Positions 9,115-17,933 are shown, counted from the first letter of the stretch. The stretch is DNA of 64,000 bases from Flavobacterium flavigenum (GCF_027111255.2 NZ_CP114285.2:620001-684000), one strand, 5' to 3'. Notes: generated by a model from the sequence alone, not told the origin. A program made the numbers and translations.

Positions 9115-10617
9115 TTAATTATTTAGATCAGTACGAAAAGGAGATGCCGGTAAATTTTCAGCATTAAATAAATTAGGTTCCGGAACTGCTTTCCATGCAA
9201 AACGAACTGATTTTGGATTTTTTACTTTGTCAGAAGAAACCACTATCATCTTTCCGTCAATTTTGGCAACAGCCGGATAGTAGGTTTTATCATCTCCAGC
9301 AATTTCAAATTCTTTTAAATTTTCATTTGTTTTTTTGAAACCTGAATCAACATAATCAAAAAATAGCTGAATTTTGTCTTTTTTGATTTTCATGTGATCA
9401 TAAATCGGTCCCGAATACACCAGTTTTTCTTCTTTGTACGTTTTTGCCAAAGCTATTAATGCCAGTCTGTGTCCTACGGTTTGTTTGTCAATTGGATGGA
9501 TATTGTTTGTATCGCCTACATCTGTTGTAACTGCCATTCCGCTATTTGGTATTGTTTTTAATGATAACAATTGCGCTTCCCTGATTTCAGGAGTCTGTCC
9601 TTTATGAGGTGTTATTTGTACATAATAAAAAGGGAAATCACCTTGTTTCCAGTCATCTCTCCAGTTTTTTACCATGGCCGGAAATAAGGTTTGATATAAT
9701 TGTGCTTTACCTGAATTGCTTTCTCCCTGATACCAGATTACACCTTTCATGGTATAATTTATTAATGGATGTAACATTGCATTGTAAAGTACGTAAGAAG
9801 TTTTATTGGCTTCTTTTTTAGGTTTTTTAAGTTCGGCTTTTAAAGTGTTATTATTAGCCTGTTTTTCATTTCTTAAATTCAGGTAATAAGTTTCTAATTT
9901 TTCCTGATATACTTTTTCGTTTTTAGCATCTTCTTCCAGAATAGTTAAGAATTCCGGATTATCTTCCAAAACATTTTGAGAAGTCCAGGCTTCTGCTTTT
10001 GTACCACCCCAGGAAGTAGAAATTAAACCGATCGGAATTTTTAATTTTTGATACAACTCTCTTCCATAAAAATAAGCCACAGCCGAAAACGTTTTTATTG
10101 TTTCAGGTGAACATGCTGCCCATCTTCCGGTAACGTCGTAAAGTGGTTTTGGAGAAGCATTCGTTAAAACTGTAAACAATCTGATATTTGGAAAATTGGC
10201 ATTTATAATTTCTTCTTCATAATTTTTAACACCGGTTTTCCATGTTCCTTCTTCTTTTCCAACAGGAAAATACATATTCGACTGACCGGAACAAATCCAA
10301 ACCTCACCAATAAGGACGTTATTGAGTACAATTTTGTTTGAAGCATTAATTGTTATGGAATATGTTTTTTCACTTCCTTGCGGAGTATCAACTGCAACTT
10401 TCCAGTTACCTGCTGGATCTGCAATAACTTCTGTTGAAGCATTTTGCCATCCTAACTGAATGTTTATTTTTTCGTTTGGAGATGCCCATCCCCATAAATT
10501 GACTTTTGCCTTTTGCTGTAAAACCATATTATCACTTACCAAAGCAGGCAGTTTAACCTGAGCTTTTATAGAAAATGTCAGAGTTAAAAAAATAAAAGAT
10601 AAAAACAGATTTCTCAT
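9115..10617 (-). CDS. Secreted SGNH-type acetylesterase (sialate O-acetylesterase family)
   Basis: The 500-residue protein has a Sec signal peptide (ends SIKAQ-V). WICSGQSNMYFPVG near residues 107-120 is the block I motif of the sialate O-acetylesterase/DUF303 family with the nucleophilic Ser. GVIWYQGESNSG near 293-304 is a second family block, and TTDVGDTNNIHPIDKQTVGHRLA near 378-400 carries the catalytic His. In pectin loci, members of this family remove acetyl groups from rhamnogalacturonan; that use here is inferred from context. A lysine-rich insertion near residues 235-275 (KNEKVYQEKLET ... ELKKPKKEANK) separates the blocks, as in other family members. Its promoter carries the site at 10683-10702 and its transcript ends at the hairpin at 9045-9083. 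Confidence 0.85.
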   Translation of the reverse strand: MRNLFLSFIFLTLTFSIKAQVKLPALVSDNMVLQQKAKVNLWGWASPNEKINIQLGWQNASTEVIADPAGNWKVAVDTPQGSEKTYSITINASNKIVLNNVLIGEVWICSGQSNMYFPVGKEEGTWKTGVKNYEEEIINANFPNIRLFTVLTNASPKPLYDVTGRWAACSPETIKTFSAVAYFYGRELYQKLKIPIGLISTSWGGTKAEAWTSQNVLEDNPEFLTILEEDAKNEKVYQEKLETYYLNLRNEKQANNNTLKAELKKPKKEANKTSYVLYNAMLHPLINYTMKGVIWYQGESNSGKAQLYQTLFPAMVKNWRDDWKQGDFPFYYVQITPHKGQTPEIREAQLLSLKTIPNSGMAVTTDVGDTNNIHPIDKQTVGHRLALIALAKTYKEEKLVYSGPIYDHMKIKKDKIQLFFDYVDSGFKKTNENLKEFEIAGDDKTYYPAVAKIDGKMIVVSSDKVKNPKSVRFAWKAVPEPNLFNAENLPASPFRTDLNN

Positions 10618-10654
10618 GTAAATAAGTAGGTGTTAGATTTTAAACTTTATCTTT

Positions 10655-10702
10655 TAAAGATAAATGACTCAGACAGTATTGCTATCCTGTACTTTCCTGT
10701 CT
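10655..10702 (-). promoter_or_regulatory. Activator site and promoter of the acetylesterase gene
   Basis: Plus-strand half-sites TATCCTGTAC (10683-10692) and TTTCCTGTCT (10693-10702) are followed, toward the gene, by 20 bp and then TATCTTTA (10662-10655), a -7-like element. The start codon is 37 bp further on. Confidence 0.7.
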
Positions 10703-10715
10703 ATTAGAGATTATA

Positions 10716-10817
10716 AATAAAAAAAGAGCACAACAATGTTATGCCCTTTAAAATTAAAACCACTTAATTTTTTTTATCAATTACCATTAAATTCCCAAAC
10801 TATATTTTGAAAGATTT
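10716..10817 (-). ncRNA. Candidate small RNA of about 100 nt
   Basis: A complete activator site (10852-10871) and a -7-like GAAATTTG (10831-10824) would start a transcript near 10817. A terminator-like hairpin (10722-10748, with G-U pairs, followed on the minus strand by TTTTTTTATTT) would end it near 10716. The only ORF of any kind inside is 7 codons (MVIDKKN). No Rfam family was recognised. The unit may instead be an attenuated upstream promoter for the acetylesterase. Confidence 0.35.
10722..10748 (-). terminator. Terminator-like hairpin between two promoters
   Basis: On the minus strand AAAGGGCATAACA pairs with TGTTGTGCTCTTT (two G-U pairs), followed by a run of seven T. It stands between the site at 10852 and the site at 10683, so it would stop transcripts from the first. 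Confidence 0.55.
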
Positions 10818-10823
10818 AATGTT

Positions 10824-10871
10824 CAAATTTCCCCACTATATCTCTCTTAACAATCCTGTTGCACCCTGCTC
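10824..10871 (-). promoter_or_regulatory. Activator site with no protein gene directly downstream
   Basis: Plus-strand half-sites AATCCTGTTG (10852-10861) and CACCCTGCTC (10862-10871) are followed, on the minus strand, by 20 bp and then GAAATTTG (10831-10824), which keeps TTTG but not the leading TA. It lies between the SusD1 terminator and the hairpin at 10722, so it would drive only a short RNA. Confidence 0.55.
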
Positions 10872-10883
10872 TCAAGGATAAAA

Positions 10884-10909
10884 AAACCGTCTCAAAATTG
10901 AGACGGTTT
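10884..10909 (-). terminator. Terminator of the SusC/D pair 1 operon
   Basis: A perfect 12-bp stem (10884-10895 with 10898-10909) has A-rich flanks on the plus strand, giving a T-run on the minus strand. It lies 21 bp beyond the SusD stop codon at 10931. Confidence 0.88.
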
Positions 10910-10930
10910 AGAAAAAAAATAACAGATATA

Positions 10931-12889
10931 TTAATAACCCGGATTCTGCATTGCTTGTTTTTCAGCAGAAGTCAAAGGAACTCCATTAGCAGTAATTCCA
11001 TCTAAGAAAGTTTGAGGAATAGGACGCAAAACATGGGTATCTTTAATATTTGGAGAAGCTTCTGGATTATAAGCCTTAGCTCTGGCAACTAAAGTTTTGG
11101 TTCTACTCAAATCTTCCCATCTATGAAACTCACCGCAAAGTTCTCTTGTGCGTTCATTAAGTATCAAACATAGCATTCTGTCATAATCACTACTGTAACC
11201 CAATTTTGCAATTACTGCAAGATCTTCAGCTGGCAATGTTGTAATCGTACTGATTGACAAAGTAGTAGCATCAGTTGTTGGAGTGTTAATATTATTAGAC
11301 TCATAATAAGAATTTTCACCTATGTAAGAAGGAGGCACATTATTTTGTCCAGATACTGTCCATCCCGCTAAACCATCTACATAAGCTGCACGATTTTCAC
11401 CAGCTTTAAAAGTTGCTCTATTGCGAACAGCATTAATATAAGGCAGTGCATCACTAAATGAAGCCGACCCAGCTTTTGCTAAACGAACTTTGGCTTCTGC
11501 TGCCATTAAATACGTTTCTGCAGAACGAGCCAAAATTATATCTCTTGATCCTCTCGTATTTGTTAAATCAATCCTGGAACCATCTAAATATTTACTTAAA
11601 GATGCAAAATACCTGTGTAAATCAGCAGAGAATCCAATTTTATCTGCTGCATAAGCTGCTATTACAGTAGGAATTGTTTTGCCCGTTTTTGGATTAATTA
11701 TGATATCATTATTTCTACTATTTGTAAAACGGGTATCAGTTGATGCATTTAATAAATACATAACACCTAAATCCCCATTTACATATTTGCCCGATGCTTT
11801 ATTAACATTAAGTTTTGTTTGAAAACTTTTCCAAACACGGGAATCATTAACCTTATCAAATACATCGTAAGCGAAATACGTTGGAGCCAAACGGCTAAAT
11901 GGTCTTCCTCCAGCAACGTTACGCTGCATATATGGCAATTGGTCATAGACGGAAAGGAAATACAAATGCTGCTGATTAGAACCCGTATTTAGCAAACTTG
12001 AATTAAACTGACCTGCTAATATTATTTCAGGCAATTTTTCATTAGCTCCGTCTGCCACCGTAAAACTCCATAAATTAGCAAAGTTAGCAGCTAATGGATG
12101 ACGAGCAATAACCTCGTCTGACAAAGTAACCACTTTTTGCAAATCTGCCGTTTTTGTTGCTGAATTCCAACTGTCGTTTATTTCACTTGCACGAGCTAAA
12201 TAAGTTTTTGCTAAATAATGTGCAGCTGCATCTTTTGTAATTTTTGCAGATCCACCTGCATTATCAAGCAAGTCGTATGCTTGTGTAAAATCGCTTATTA
12301 TTTGTGTAAAAACCTGCTCTGCTGTTGCTCTCTTAAATTCTGTCTCTGCAGTGGAGCTAACATCTAATTTTAATGGAACACCTCCATATTGACTTACGAG
12401 TCTTAAATAATTGAATGCTCTCATAAAATAACCTTCGCCTAAAGCAGTCTTTTTTATAGCATTATTTGTTGAAACGATTGCTGTAGCAGATGCTATTAAT
12501 TGGTTGGCATTTCCAATTCCAACATATAAATTATCCCAATTAGTGTTGGCGACAACAGTGTTTGCGTTAGTTATCGTTATAAAAGAACCAAATCCAGATG
12601 CATAAGAATTCCAAATGTAATTTGATGAATCACTACCAGCCTGAAATTCATCAGTACCTGATTCTCTGGAAGTTAAAGGTACTTCACCTGCAAACTCTAA
12701 AGCAAAAACCTGATAATAGGTTCCAATTGCTAAAGCCTGAATTCCCGCTTCCGTTTTAAAATACTCACTGTTGTATTCTGTTGTTAACTTTTCATCCAGA
12801 AAATCATCACTGCAAGAACTGCTGAGGGCTAATGCAGCAACCAACATCAAATTAATATATAGCGTTTTATATTTTTTCATAATTATCAT
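10931..12889 (-). CDS. SusD/RagB-like nutrient-binding lipoprotein (pair 1)
   Basis: The 652-residue protein has a lipoprotein signal (LMLVAALALSSSC, lipid Cys about 27) followed by SDDFLDEKLTTEYNSEYF, a usual SusD start. The helical TPR-like core and C-terminal IKDTHVLRPIPQTFLDG are family hallmarks, and ILARSAETYLMAAEAKVRLAKAG is the conserved helix of the C-terminal SusD domain. It would sit on the cell surface as the lid of the SusC transporter and bind oligosaccharides. It follows SusC1 by 15 bp, in the order SusC then SusD. At 652 residues it is longer than many SusD proteins (about 500-600). The glycan it binds cannot be told from sequence. Confidence 0.93.
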   Translation of the reverse strand: MIIMKKYKTLYINLMLVAALALSSSCSDDFLDEKLTTEYNSEYFKTEAGIQALAIGTYYQVFALEFAGEVPLTSRESGTDEFQAGSDSSNYIWNSYASGFGSFITITNANTVVANTNWDNLYVGIGNANQLIASATAIVSTNNAIKKTALGEGYFMRAFNYLRLVSQYGGVPLKLDVSSTAETEFKRATAEQVFTQIISDFTQAYDLLDNAGGSAKITKDAAAHYLAKTYLARASEINDSWNSATKTADLQKVVTLSDEVIARHPLAANFANLWSFTVADGANEKLPEIILAGQFNSSLLNTGSNQQHLYFLSVYDQLPYMQRNVAGGRPFSRLAPTYFAYDVFDKVNDSRVWKSFQTKLNVNKASGKYVNGDLGVMYLLNASTDTRFTNSRNNDIIINPKTGKTIPTVIAAYAADKIGFSADLHRYFASLSKYLDGSRIDLTNTRGSRDIILARSAETYLMAAEAKVRLAKAGSASFSDALPYINAVRNRATFKAGENRAAYVDGLAGWTVSGQNNVPPSYIGENSYYESNNINTPTTDATTLSISTITTLPAEDLAVIAKLGYSSDYDRMLCLILNERTRELCGEFHRWEDLSRTKTLVARAKAYNPEASPNIKDTHVLRPIPQTFLDGITANGVPLTSAEKQAMQNPGY

Positions 12890-12904
12890 TATTAAATTTT
12901 AATC

Positions 12905-15900
12905 TTAAAGTTCTACGTTTAAACCTAAAGTAAATCCTCTATTAGAAGCCGTTGATTGTGTATCCATGTCCATCCATTTTGTTTTAGTCAAAATCATACC
13001 TGGATTCATGATTTGAAAATAAAGTCTTAATTTGTTAACTCCTGCTTTGGCTGCCATATCTTCAGTAAAGTTATACCCAAAAGAAATATTTCGCATTTTC
13101 AAGAATGTTCCATCTTCATAACCCAAAGTTGTAAAAAAAGGATCTCCAGTACCTGTAGAATAAATTGGTTTTTGATATTCAGCGTTCGTATTATTATCAT
13201 TGTAATAATTAATTGATCTTTGACTTGTTTTACCACCTTGATTCTCACCGCCTGCATTAAAAATATATCCACTTTTTCCATAAATAAAGAATGATAATTC
13301 AAAATTTTTGTATCTAAAAGTATTTGTTAATCCCCCAATATATTTTGGATTAGTGCTTCCGATTACTACACGATCATTATTAGCATCAATTTTATAATCT
13401 CCATTTTGATCGACCGGTCTTGCGTTACCAAATGTAAAAACCGGAGTTGCTGAAAAAGCATTAAACTTAGCCATTTCCGCAGCATCTTCTGGTTTCCAAA
13501 TGCCATTTGATGCATAACCATAAACTACATTTTGCGATTCTCCAATAAATAAACTGCTTAAAATATCATTACCATTTTGTAATTTCACAACTTCACTTTC
13601 CTGATATGATGCACTTAAATTTGAACTCCACTCAAAATCTTTTGCTTTTACGTTTATAGTATTTAATGTAAGTTCTACCCCGTTTCCTTTAGTTTCTCCT
13701 ACATTTTTAAAAGTATCCTTAAAACCTGTAACCGGAGGTATGGTTGCTTTTAATATCAAATCAGTTGTACTACTAGTATAATACTCTAAAGATCCGGCTA
13801 TTCTGCTATTTATAAAAGAGAAATCAATACCGTAGTTAAACTGTTTTGTTTTTTCCCATCCTAAATCTGGATTTCCTAAAGTTGGATGATTTACCAATCC
13901 AGAACCTAAAGGGTAAACAATACCCGTGAATCGTGTTTGTGTATCATAAGGATTAACAGAAGCGTTACCAGTTATACCAAAACCAGCTCTAAGTTTTAAT
14001 TGGTTTATCCAGGAAACATCTTTTAAAAAGCTCTCTTGATTTAGATTCCATGCTAATGAGAGACTTGGGAAAAAATCCCATTTGTTTCCTTCTGCTAATT
14101 GTGATGCACCATCAAAACGTCCAGATGCTGTAAGTAAATATTTATCATTATAACCGTAAGTAACCCTTCCCATGTATGATAATAAACCTGACTCTATTAA
14201 ACTAGAAGAATAATTACTAAGAGTTACATTAGCCGGGGTCAAAGCATTCCATTTGTTTTCAGGATTTTTAATATCATTTGCAGCCATCTGACTGTCTTCA
14301 TAATTATAAACAGTTTTACTCTGTAAAAATGTCACGCCTAAATCGTGTTTGCCAAAAGATTTATTATAAAAAAGTAAATTATCCAAAGTATACGAAATTG
14401 TTTGCGCCTTAATTAATGATGCACTGCTTTTCCCACCAGTTGAAGAAGATTTGCCATCTAAATAAGCACCATCACGATATGAAGTAATATCTGGTCCAAA
14501 ATTTAATCTGTATTTTAGACCATCTAATGCAGGAATAAGTTTGCCTATATCCACTTGTCCATAAAAACTACCAAATGCTCTTAAAGTAATACGTTGGTCC
14601 TGAGAATACTTATCTTCATCAACAACCGTTCTGATTGTATTATCTCCTCCTGGAAAATCAATTCTATTACCATTACTGTCATAAGGAACTGCATAAGGTA
14701 AATTTTGACGCGCCGAATTATATATACCAGTTGTACCATTAACCGACGTCCTTCCAATATTAGATTGTCCGTATTCATTTACACTATAACTTGTATTAAT
14801 ATTAGCCCCCATTGAAAACCAATTTGTTGGAGTTATATCTACATTAGCAATACCAGAATAGCGTTTAAAACTTTGTCCTTTTAATGTTCCTGTACTTCCT
14901 GTATAACCAAAAGAACCATATCCCTTCATTTTTTCAGTCCCTCCACTAACAGCAATCGTATGCTGCTGTGTAATTCCTGTGCGGGTAACAAACTTAGTCC
15001 AGTCTGTTGTTGCCACTTTAGAACCATCCCATACATCTTTACCGTTAGAATCCTTACTCCAACCTTTCAAAATATTTGCCCATGCAGAAGGATCAGATGA
15101 TGCTAAGAAAATATTTGCATCATTAGTTGGATTAGGATTATCTCCTTTTGGAGTAGTGGTTGGAGCGGCATAATATCTTGACCATCTACGAAACTCAATG
15201 TATTCTCCTGCTGACATCATCGGAGCATTTTCATGAATCTCTTCAGTAGTAACTGCAGTGCTATAATTTAAAGTAAATTTGCCATTTTTACCTTTTTTAG
15301 TAGTTACAATAATAACTCCATTAGCACCACGGGAACCATAAATAGCAGTCGCGGATGCATCTTTTAAAACATCGATTGACTCAATATCAGTAGGATTCAA
15401 GAAGTCAATACCTCCAGCATTTGAATCACTGGAATTAGCTATTGTTTGACCTAATGCCCCAGACAAAGGCTTGCCATTTATCGGAACGCCATCAACTACA
15501 TAAAGAGGTGCATTTGAAGCTGAAATAGAACGAGGCGCACGAATAGTAACTTTACCTACTGTGCCAGGACGTTCATTTGATGTAATATCTACCCCGGCAG
15601 CCTTTCCCTGCATTGCCTGAACAGCATTTTGAACTGGTCTGGAATTTATTACCTCAGAACTTACGCTCACAATTGATCCCGTAAGATCTTTTTTCTTCTT
15701 TACCCCATACCCAACAACAACAACTTCTTCTAGGGAATTATCTAACTCCTTCATTTCAATATTATACACTCCGGCCTGAGTAATAATCTTTTCTTCTGTC
15801 TTAAAACCTATAAAGCTAAATACAAGAGTTGTTCCTGAGGAAACGTTAATTGTATAGCTACCATCCAAGTCAGAACTCGTTCCTTTTTGAGTTCCCTTAA

Positions 15901-16039
15901 TAAGTACATTAACGCCCGGTACCGGAAGCCCCGAAGCATCTTTAATAACCCCTTTTACCGTTGTATTCTGCGCATAACCAGATACCTGTAATAATACAAA
16001 TACCGTTATAGCCAACAGAAGGCTAAATCTGTTTTTCAT
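12905..16039 (-). CDS. SusC-like TonB-dependent outer membrane transporter (pair 1)
   Basis: The 1044-residue protein has a Sec signal peptide (ends SGYAQN), then a carboxypeptidase-like regulatory domain (residues about 27-100, VKGVIKDASGLPVPGVNV ... GSYTINV), a TonB-box-like EEVVVVGYG, a plug domain (about 110-250, with DIESIDVLKDASATAIYGSRGANGVIIVTT), and a 22-strand-type barrel to the C-terminus. It imports oligosaccharides with the SusD partner, powered by TonB. The upstream region has no ATCCTGT site; instead a TACATTTG -7 element abuts a LacI-type palindrome. This pair may therefore respond to a different signal from the rest of the locus. Confidence 0.95.
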   Translation of the reverse strand: MKNRFSLLLAITVFVLLQVSGYAQNTTVKGVIKDASGLPVPGVNVLIKGTQKGTSSDLDGSYTINVSSGTTLVFSFIGFKTEEKIITQAGVYNIEMKELDNSLEEVVVVGYGVKKKKDLTGSIVSVSSEVINSRPVQNAVQAMQGKAAGVDITSNERPGTVGKVTIRAPRSISASNAPLYVVDGVPINGKPLSGALGQTIANSSDSNAGGIDFLNPTDIESIDVLKDASATAIYGSRGANGVIIVTTKKGKNGKFTLNYSTAVTTEEIHENAPMMSAGEYIEFRRWSRYYAAPTTTPKGDNPNPTNDANIFLASSDPSAWANILKGWSKDSNGKDVWDGSKVATTDWTKFVTRTGITQQHTIAVSGGTEKMKGYGSFGYTGSTGTLKGQSFKRYSGIANVDITPTNWFSMGANINTSYSVNEYGQSNIGRTSVNGTTGIYNSARQNLPYAVPYDSNGNRIDFPGGDNTIRTVVDEDKYSQDQRITLRAFGSFYGQVDIGKLIPALDGLKYRLNFGPDITSYRDGAYLDGKSSSTGGKSSASLIKAQTISYTLDNLLFYNKSFGKHDLGVTFLQSKTVYNYEDSQMAANDIKNPENKWNALTPANVTLSNYSSSLIESGLLSYMGRVTYGYNDKYLLTASGRFDGASQLAEGNKWDFFPSLSLAWNLNQESFLKDVSWINQLKLRAGFGITGNASVNPYDTQTRFTGIVYPLGSGLVNHPTLGNPDLGWEKTKQFNYGIDFSFINSRIAGSLEYYTSSTTDLILKATIPPVTGFKDTFKNVGETKGNGVELTLNTINVKAKDFEWSSNLSASYQESEVVKLQNGNDILSSLFIGESQNVVYGYASNGIWKPEDAAEMAKFNAFSATPVFTFGNARPVDQNGDYKIDANNDRVVIGSTNPKYIGGLTNTFRYKNFELSFFIYGKSGYIFNAGGENQGGKTSQRSINYYNDNNTNAEYQKPIYSTGTGDPFFTTLGYEDGTFLKMRNISFGYNFTEDMAAKAGVNKLRLYFQIMNPGMILTKTKWMDMDTQSTASNRGFTLGLNVEL

Positions 16040-16215
16040 AAAGTTAATTTTGGTTAATTGATAGTTAGTTTATTACATTATTAAAATCTACATTCTTATT
16101 AATTCATTTTAAATTCAATTACTTTAAGTGTTAAAATCCACAAAATAGTTTCCTACAAAAAGGATTAACAAAACTAAAATGTTAAAAAAAATTACTAAGA
16201 AAAAAGAATCAATTA

Positions 16216-16237
16216 TGCAATCGATTACACAAATGTA
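16216..16237 (-). promoter_or_regulatory. Promoter of SusC1 overlapped by a LacI-type operator
   Basis: On the minus strand TACATTTG (16237-16230) matches the TAnnTTTG -7 element, and a near-perfect palindrome (plus strand TGCAATCGATTACA, 16216-16229) starts immediately downstream, where transcription should begin. A protein bound there should block initiation. The start codon is about 175 bp downstream. Confidence 0.55.
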
Positions 16238-16367
16238 TTATTTTTTTTTATAATAAAATAAATAAGTTAAAATTATATTTAATAATTAATTAATTATCAA
16301 TAAAAATAAATATAAACCAAATAACGAATAAAATAATATTCAAAAAAATAGATAAATTATCATAATA

Positions 16368-16381
16368 TGTAATCGATAACA
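16368..16381. promoter_or_regulatory. Second LacI-type operator upstream of SusC1
   Basis: TGTAATCGATAACA is a one-mismatch palindrome and matches the operator at 16216-16229 in inverted orientation. The two centres are 152 bp apart, a spacing at which looping by a tetrameric repressor is conceivable. The 400-bp region from 16040 to 16426 holds no gene. Confidence 0.5.
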
Positions 16382-16487
16382 TTATTTATAAACTGCAAAC
16401 ATTAAGGAAATCTTACAAATAAAAACAAAAAACCGTCCATGTTATGAACATGCCCCAAAAAGTTAGACACTATTTGGGGCATTTTTT

Positions 16488-17015
16488 ATGAACAGAAAAG
16501 TAAAATTCAATTATGCATTTAAGTTAGAATGTGTAGAATTAGTTTTAAAGAAACATTATTCGAACGTGTATGTTTCAAGATTGAAGGGTTTGGACGAGTC
16601 CAATATCCGTAAATGGGTAGCTTTTTATAAAGCATACGGCAAAGACGGCTTATTACCTAGAAGGAATCATAATTATACGGTTGATTTTAAGTTAAAGGTT
16701 CTAAAAGCCATTAAAAAAGAATCACTTTCCTTACGCGAGACCTCGGTGAAGTTTAATATTGCCGATGCAGCTATTCTGTTAAAATGGCAAAAAGATTTTG
16801 CTAACTTTGGAGTTGAAGCATTACAACCAAAACCCAAAGGCAGGCCCAAATCTATGAGCAATTTCAAACGTAAAAAACGCAAATCAGACAAGCCATTATC
16901 CAGGGAAGAAGAACTTCTCTTGGAAATTGAAGCCCTGCGCTGTGAGAACGATTTGCTAAAAAAGCTACAAGCCTTAATTCAAGCCGAAGAAGCAGCCAAA
17001 AAGCGCAAGCCATAA
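16488..17015 (+). CDS. IS3-family transposase OrfA
   Basis: The 175-residue protein has two helix-turn-helix segments, about residues 15-50 (VYVSRLKGLDESNIRKWVAF) and 65-105 (LRETSVKFNIADAAILLKWQKDF), and a C-terminal leucine-zipper-like coiled coil (EEELLLEIEALRCENDLLKKL), the layout of IS150-group OrfA, which binds the element ends. Its stop overlaps the OrfB start by one base (TAATG). An A-AAA-AAG slippery heptamer at 16958-16964 is in the OrfA frame, and the -1 frame is open from there into OrfB, so a fused OrfAB transposase could be made by programmed frameshifting. The ORF is intact. Confidence 0.88.
   Translation: MNRKVKFNYAFKLECVELVLKKHYSNVYVSRLKGLDESNIRKWVAFYKAYGKDGLLPRRNHNYTVDFKLKVLKAIKKESLSLRETSVKFNIADAAILLKWQKDFANFGVEALQPKPKGRPKSMSNFKRKKRKSDKPLSREEELLLEIEALRCENDLLKKLQALIQAEEAAKKRKP
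16958..16964 (+). promoter_or_regulatory. Programmed -1 frameshift site of the IS
   Basis: The heptamer A AAA AAG is aligned with the OrfA codons (CTA AAA AAG). After a -1 slip the reading frame has no stop before the OrfB ATG at 17015 and is in frame with it. This is the usual way IS3-family elements make OrfAB. Confidence 0.65.
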
Positions 17016-17845
17016 TGGAATTAAGGCATTTATATGATTTAGATTTACTTTTGAATCGTACTAATATGGCACGTAGCAGTTTTTACTACTATGAAAAACA
17101 AAACAAATCTGTGGATAAGTATCAAATCATAAAAGAATTTATAAAATCCATTTATCACAAGCACAAAGGTCGTTATGGCTATAGAAGAATTACCGACGAA
17201 TTGAACAATAAAGGGATAACTATCAATCATAAAACAGTTTTCAGATTGATGAAGCTATTAGGGCTAAAAAGCATTATTAGAATAAAGAAATATAAATCAT
17301 ATAAAGGGGAACAGGGCAAAATCGCACCTAATATTTTGGAACGCAATTTTAAATCAGAAGCTCCAAATAAAAAATGGGCAACCGACATAACCGAGTTTAA
17401 TGTATCAGGAAAAAAACTATATTTATCGCCTATTATAGACTTATTCAACCAAAATTATCAGTTATGAGCTAGCGGAACGACCCGTATTTAGTCAAGTGGT
17501 CGTGATGTTAAAAAAAGCATTTAAGAAAATACCAAACAATACTAATTTGACCTTACATTCTGATCAAGGCTGGCAATACCAAATGAAACAATACCAGCAT
17601 TTATTGAAAAAAAAGGAATCGTACAGAGTATGTCCAGAAAAGGGAATTGTCTGGATAATGCGATTATAGAAAACTTCTTCGGGATATTAAAATCCGAATT
17701 GTTTTACCTTAAAAAGTACAGTTCTATAAGTCAATTAAAACAAGATATCGAAAATTATATTATCTATTACAATAGAGAAAGAATCAAGTCAAATTTAAAC
17801 AAAATGAGCCCGATACAATATCGAGCTCATCATTATCAAAATTAA
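17015..17845 (+). pseudogene. IS3-family transposase OrfB (DDE integrase), two frameshifts
   Basis: Three overlapping pieces together give a full rve-type integrase of about 277 residues. The first piece (17015 to about 17452) holds the HTH_21 region (HKGRYGYRRITDEL) and the first catalytic Asp (WATDITEF). After a shift near 17451-17454 (expected Q-E-I-I-S-Y-E-L, found Q-N-Y-Q-L-stop) the second piece carries the second Asp (TLHSDQGWQYQ). A second shift in the A8 run at 17607-17614 returns to the original frame for the Glu motif (NAIIENFFGILKSELFY) and the C-terminus. The net change is 3 bases. With the second Asp out of frame the enzyme should be dead. Sequencing error at the homopolymer is possible for one of the two. 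Confidence 0.85.
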
Positions 17846-17933
17846 TTATAAATTTGTCTAAACTTTTGGGTGCAGTCTATTATTGGACGGTTTTTTCTAC
17901 AACAAAACAAATATTCTTTGAAACTTATTTATA

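Larger units (their letters stand above)
16446..17877 (+). mobile_element. IS3-family (IS150-group-like) insertion sequence, 1432 bp, decayed
   Basis: The ends are imperfect inverted repeats. The left reads TGCCCCAAAAAGTTAGACA from 16451 and the right, read inward, TGCACCCAAAAGTTTAGACA from 17874. TAT at 16443-16445 and 17878-17880 fits a 3-bp target duplication. The element encodes OrfA and a broken OrfB. It is inserted in the loop of a transcription terminator. The exact outer boundary may be off by a few bases because the ends match imperfectly. Confidence 0.85.
16427..17896 (-). terminator. Terminator of SusC/D pair 2, split by an insertion sequence
   Basis: AAAAAACCGTCCA (16427-16439) and TGGACGGTTTTTT (17884-17896) are perfect inverse complements, 13 bp each, and stand just outside the two ends of the IS element. 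Removing the element and one TAT copy restores a hairpin with a 9-base loop, 38 bp downstream of the SusD2 stop on the minus strand. With the IS in place the two arms are about 1.4 kb apart and can no longer act as a simple terminator. Confidence 0.8.
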
